Below, piece by piece: positions 4,448 through 6,844 of a DNA stretch of 6,844 bases. Under the pieces are notes generated by a model, which had not been told where the DNA came from, made no database searches, and worked only from the letters and a program-made list of their open reading frames with translations. The position numbers and the translations under genes are program-made. Source of the stretch: Methanobacterium sp. GTDB lineage: Archaea > Methanobacteriota > Methanobacteria > Methanobacteriales > Methanobacteriaceae. The first letter of the stretch is position 1. Each line of letters begins with the position of its first letter. The DNA lies in assembly GCA_019084405.1 (NCBI GenBank), contig JAHRFX010000019.1, forward strand, positions 1-6,844, read 5' to 3'.

Positions 4448-6844
4448 GTGAACAAGACAAAAAATAAATTCCTGTTAACTGTTATTCTGTTCATATTCAC
4501 AATAACAATGTGTGGAGCCGTTTCTGCTGCAGAACCCAGTAACCAATCAGAAACCTATCATTTAGGACAATTGGTAACTATAAATGCTATCTCAGATTCT
4601 GAGTTAGGTTTTCTAGAAGCAGATGATGTTTTGTGTATATCAAACGGAGGTTCTGCCCGTTACAAGACTAATATGAGTACAGAAGACAGTTTACAGGGTG
4701 TAATTGATGCCACAAACCATAAACCATATAATCAGCAGATAACAGTTGGAAAAGGAAACTTAATAGGGCTATCTGACCCATTAGGGGACTTATCAGCTAC
4801 TTATGTAACCAAAAAAGGCAACCAACTAATGGCCAAACAATATACTTACACTTCAACTGGTTTATTATTTAGCAAAACTGTGAATATATCCAGTTTTACA
4901 GACTCTCAATGGAACTTAGTAAATAATGAATTAGGAGAAAACACTTTTGAATTAGTAAGTATAGCACATGCATGGGCAGCTGGTGCACCTGCGGACCTTT
5001 TAAGAACAGCAGGATCCAGTGGTGGTGTATCTCAAGGCCTTTTAAGTGGTTATGTGATGTCTAAAAGCTTCCAGAATAACTTCCCATTGATAAATAGTAG
5101 TCAATCATACCATGTTATGACCACTCCTGGAGGAGGAGATGACAACGTGCCCATGAGCATATTAAGTGTTAATCCTGCACAATGGGTAAGACAGATACCA
5201 TCAGAAAAAGATCCACTGATGATTAACTATCAGGCCATGATCAATGGCGATCCACTTGAAAGTGCCTACATCTGGTGGGATAGAAGTGCTAGTAACAATC
5301 AACCTGGCAATGGAAATCTGGCTGTAATGAGGTTTAATAGTAAACTATTAACTCAATACGGAATACCAGTGCCAAATGGTGGATTAGAACAAATAAAGTT
5401 CCTGCAATGGCTATATACTCAAAAGAATATATTCAATGGAGATATGGGCTCATTAATAGTTGTTGATCCCCTGAAAAAGATGAATCAGAGCGATTTCAAC
5501 CACCTTTGGGGACATGTTGATGGAACTACATACACACCTGGTCATGGGATTGACAAAGTCTATATAAGTAATCTGGAGGACTTAAACCACCAGTACAATA
5601 AAACTATAGGTATTTTAACAACCACCGATTACCCTAACCTGAAAAATATCGGTAAAGAAGCAGCTATAATGGCTCAAAACGCATTTAGGACCCATTACAG
5701 TGACCCTAACTTTGTATTAACCAGTGAGGACCTAGTCATAACCTCAGCAGGCTATGCACTATTAAAAGATGAACAGGGAAAATTAACCATATCCACCTTA
5801 GGAGCCCTTGATGGTATCAGAGGTGTTACCCGTAGCACAGTAGATAATTTATTGAGCCTTAGCAGGCCTATCTGGACTCCTTTATGGTTTGTGTTTGTTA
5901 GAGAATCTGGGAATTTGCCTAATGTGGTCTTAGACGCTGTATTTATACAGTATAACGCCGCCACAAAAAATCTGGAAGTAGTTCCAGTGAAATACAATGG
6001 AACAGATTACAATGTATTTAATATAGGGCTTAATTCCAATTTAGCTGGCGACAAAAATACTGATGGTTGGAATAAATCACTTGCAGTTGAAAATGCATAT
6101 ACAAATAACAGAGCATACAATATACCAGAATGGAATCAACAGGATTACTACATCGTGGCTATAGCTAATATATGGGCCTACAAAATTCCATATGAGTTAT
6201 TAGTACCTGCAATATGTGGTGCTTGTCCTGGTTCAGGGTTTACACAGGGTTATGTAATTGCAGATTATGTCAGAACCACTTTCCCTGTTAACTCATACCA
6301 CATGTATGTAGGTTTCCCTGCCCACTGTAAAGAGTTGGTTATAAACTCTGTTCTTGGATTGTCACCTGCACAAGGTACTTACTACACACCAGGCGTCAGA
6401 ATCCGTAACACAAATTCAGCTGGAATATTCATCCTTTGGGATGAAGCCACCCAAACAGGTAAAGCTAGATTGCTGAATATGGATCGTACTATCATAAACG
6501 CGATGCAAGACGTGGACATACCTAACAACAACCACTTTTATCAAACAGCCTACTGGGCTTTATGGTACGTGGATAAGGCCATCCCTGGTAAAGAAAGGTA
6601 CAACGAACTACTGAATGCTTTCAGTGTTGTCAGAGAAATACCATTAACTCAAAATGATTTAAGGGCCATGTTAGCTGCTGGTGGAAATCCTGAGAACTTC
6701 GTATTAAATTACGTGGTCCCTGTGACTCCTCCAGTGACTGACCCTGTGACTCCTCCAGTGACTGACCCTGTGACGGCTAGACAGACTGACCCTGTGACGG
6801 AGCGGCAGAATGACGCTGAGACAAAGCAGGGGGGTGGCGGGGGG
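4448..6844 (+). CDS. Secreted FmdE-like duplicated-module protein, 3' end cut off
   Basis: This frame is open without a stop for 799 codons to the window edge. Residues 1-27 are a signal peptide (basic MNKTKNK, a hydrophobic core, then GAVSA|A). Residues about 30-165 form an N-terminal domain I cannot name. Two related modules follow at about 168-285 and 566-672. They share IAHAWA / IANIWA, a Gly-rich turn with QGLLSGYV / QGYVIADYV, SYHV / SYHM, VNPAQ / LSPAQ and WWDR / LWDE. The second keeps C590-G-A-C593-P-G and C627, resembling the CPG region of FmdE (formylmethanofuran dehydrogenase subunit E) family proteins. The first lacks these Cys. About 300-565 is an unassigned middle region. The tail from 759 is a Pro/Thr repeat (VTPPVTDP), typical of surface-protein linkers. 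It is likely exported and perhaps wall-associated. The substrate is unknown, and the FmdE link rests on recalled motifs only. Confidence 0.75.
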   Translation, partial: MNKTKNKFLLTVILFIFTITMCGAVSAAEPSNQSETYHLGQLVTINAISDSELGFLEADDVLCISNGGSARYKTNMSTEDSLQGVIDATNHKPYNQQITVGKGNLIGLSDPLGDLSATYVTKKGNQLMAKQYTYTSTGLLFSKTVNISSFTDSQWNLVNNELGENTFELVSIAHAWAAGAPADLLRTAGSSGGVSQGLLSGYVMSKSFQNNFPLINSSQSYHVMTTPGGGDDNVPMSILSVNPAQWVRQIPSEKDPLMINYQAMINGDPLESAYIWWDRSASNNQPGNGNLAVMRFNSKLLTQYGIPVPNGGLEQIKFLQWLYTQKNIFNGDMGSLIVVDPLKKMNQSDFNHLWGHVDGTTYTPGHGIDKVYISNLEDLNHQYNKTIGILTTTDYPNLKNIGKEAAIMAQNAFRTHYSDPNFVLTSEDLVITSAGYALLKDEQGKLTISTLGALDGIRGVTRSTVDNLLSLSRPIWTPLWFVFVRESGNLPNVVLDAVFIQYNAATKNLEVVPVKYNGTDYNVFNIGLNSNLAGDKNTDGWNKSLAVENAYTNNRAYNIPEWNQQDYYIVAIANIWAYKIPYELLVPAICGACPGSGFTQGYVIADYVRTTFPVNSYHMYVGFPAHCKELVINSVLGLSPAQGTYYTPGVRIRNTNSAGIFILWDEATQTGKARLLNMDRTIINAMQDVDIPNNNHFYQTAYWALWYVDKAIPGKERYNELLNAFSVVREIPLTQNDLRAMLAAGGNPENFVLNYVVPVTPPVTDPVTPPVTDPVTARQTDPVTERQNDAETKQGGGGG
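6722..6844 (+). repeat. 24-base tandem repeat coding VTPPVTDP, decaying to the contig end
   Basis: Copies 1 and 2 (6722-6745 and 6746-6769) are identical, and each is built from two 12-base halves starting GTGACT. Copies 3 (6770-6793) and 4 (6794-6817) keep the frame and outer bases, such as GTGACG and GACCCT or GACGCT, but differ inside. Copy 5 (6818-6841) is mostly G-rich. In protein terms this is a Pro/Thr linker giving way to low-complexity residues. Divergence rising toward the end suggests either true repeat variation or unreliable terminal sequence. Confidence 0.8.
6818..6844. other. G-rich contig end, probable sequencing or assembly artefact
   Basis: The last bases include GGGGGGTGGCGGGGGG in a window that is otherwise AT-rich. 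Terminal G-runs are typical of low-quality read ends in two-colour sequencing and of an assembly stalling in a tandem repeat. Residues translated from here (KQGGGGG) should not be trusted. Confidence 0.6.

Noticed and set aside
5752..5997. 81-codon minus-strand ORF
   Set aside because: Antisense to the continuous FmdE-like gene, which has a signal peptide and a strong ribosome binding site.

Overview
The window most likely comes from a methanogenic archaeon of the Methanobacteriales, Methanobacterium-like. The reasons are archaeal TATA elements, a strong AGGAGGTG ribosome binding site, moderately AT-rich DNA, an archaeal-looking IS630 element, and a secreted FmdE-like protein of a kind I associate with these methanogens. 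The genus is inference. The window appears to be a whole contig: both ends cut through genes, and the right end decays into G-rich sequence.

Layout. Positions 3-128 hold the last codons of an unidentified upstream gene. Positions 183-2873 hold a formate dehydrogenase alpha subunit (fdhA) with a NuoG-like iron-sulfur N-terminus. It is split into three reading frames by three single-base losses near 981-985, 1040 and 2086-2089; repaired, it would be about 897 residues. The last 29 bases of this gene region (2847-2875, including the stop codon) recur exactly at 2913-2941 and 2980-3008, separated by unrelated 37 and 38 base stretches. This looks like a tiny CRISPR array, but the first unit is the end of fdhA. 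Positions 3009-3314 are AT-rich, with a clear TATA element and a small ORF of unknown function that runs into an insertion sequence. Positions 3315-4373 are a decayed IS630-family element on the minus strand, with recognisable terminal inverted repeats and a transposase broken by about seven frame disruptions. An outer 18-base inverted repeat pair (3065-3082 and 4391-4408) brackets it. Positions 4448-6844 are one uninterrupted reading frame, open to the end of the window. It encodes a secreted protein with a signal peptide, two related FmdE-like modules and a Pro/Thr repeat tail whose last copies degrade into G-runs.

Working together. fdhA would oxidise formate (or reduce CO2) and pass electrons through its many Fe-S clusters, but no fdhB, NuoE/F-like or hydrogenase partner is visible here. 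The FmdE-like protein has its own promoter and is probably extracytoplasmic, so it is not obviously linked to formate metabolism. The strongest points for a second look are the spaced repeat cloned from the fdhA 3' end, the triple frameshift in an otherwise well-kept enzyme, and the duplicated FmdE-like secreted protein in which only the second module keeps its Cys-Pro-Gly motif.
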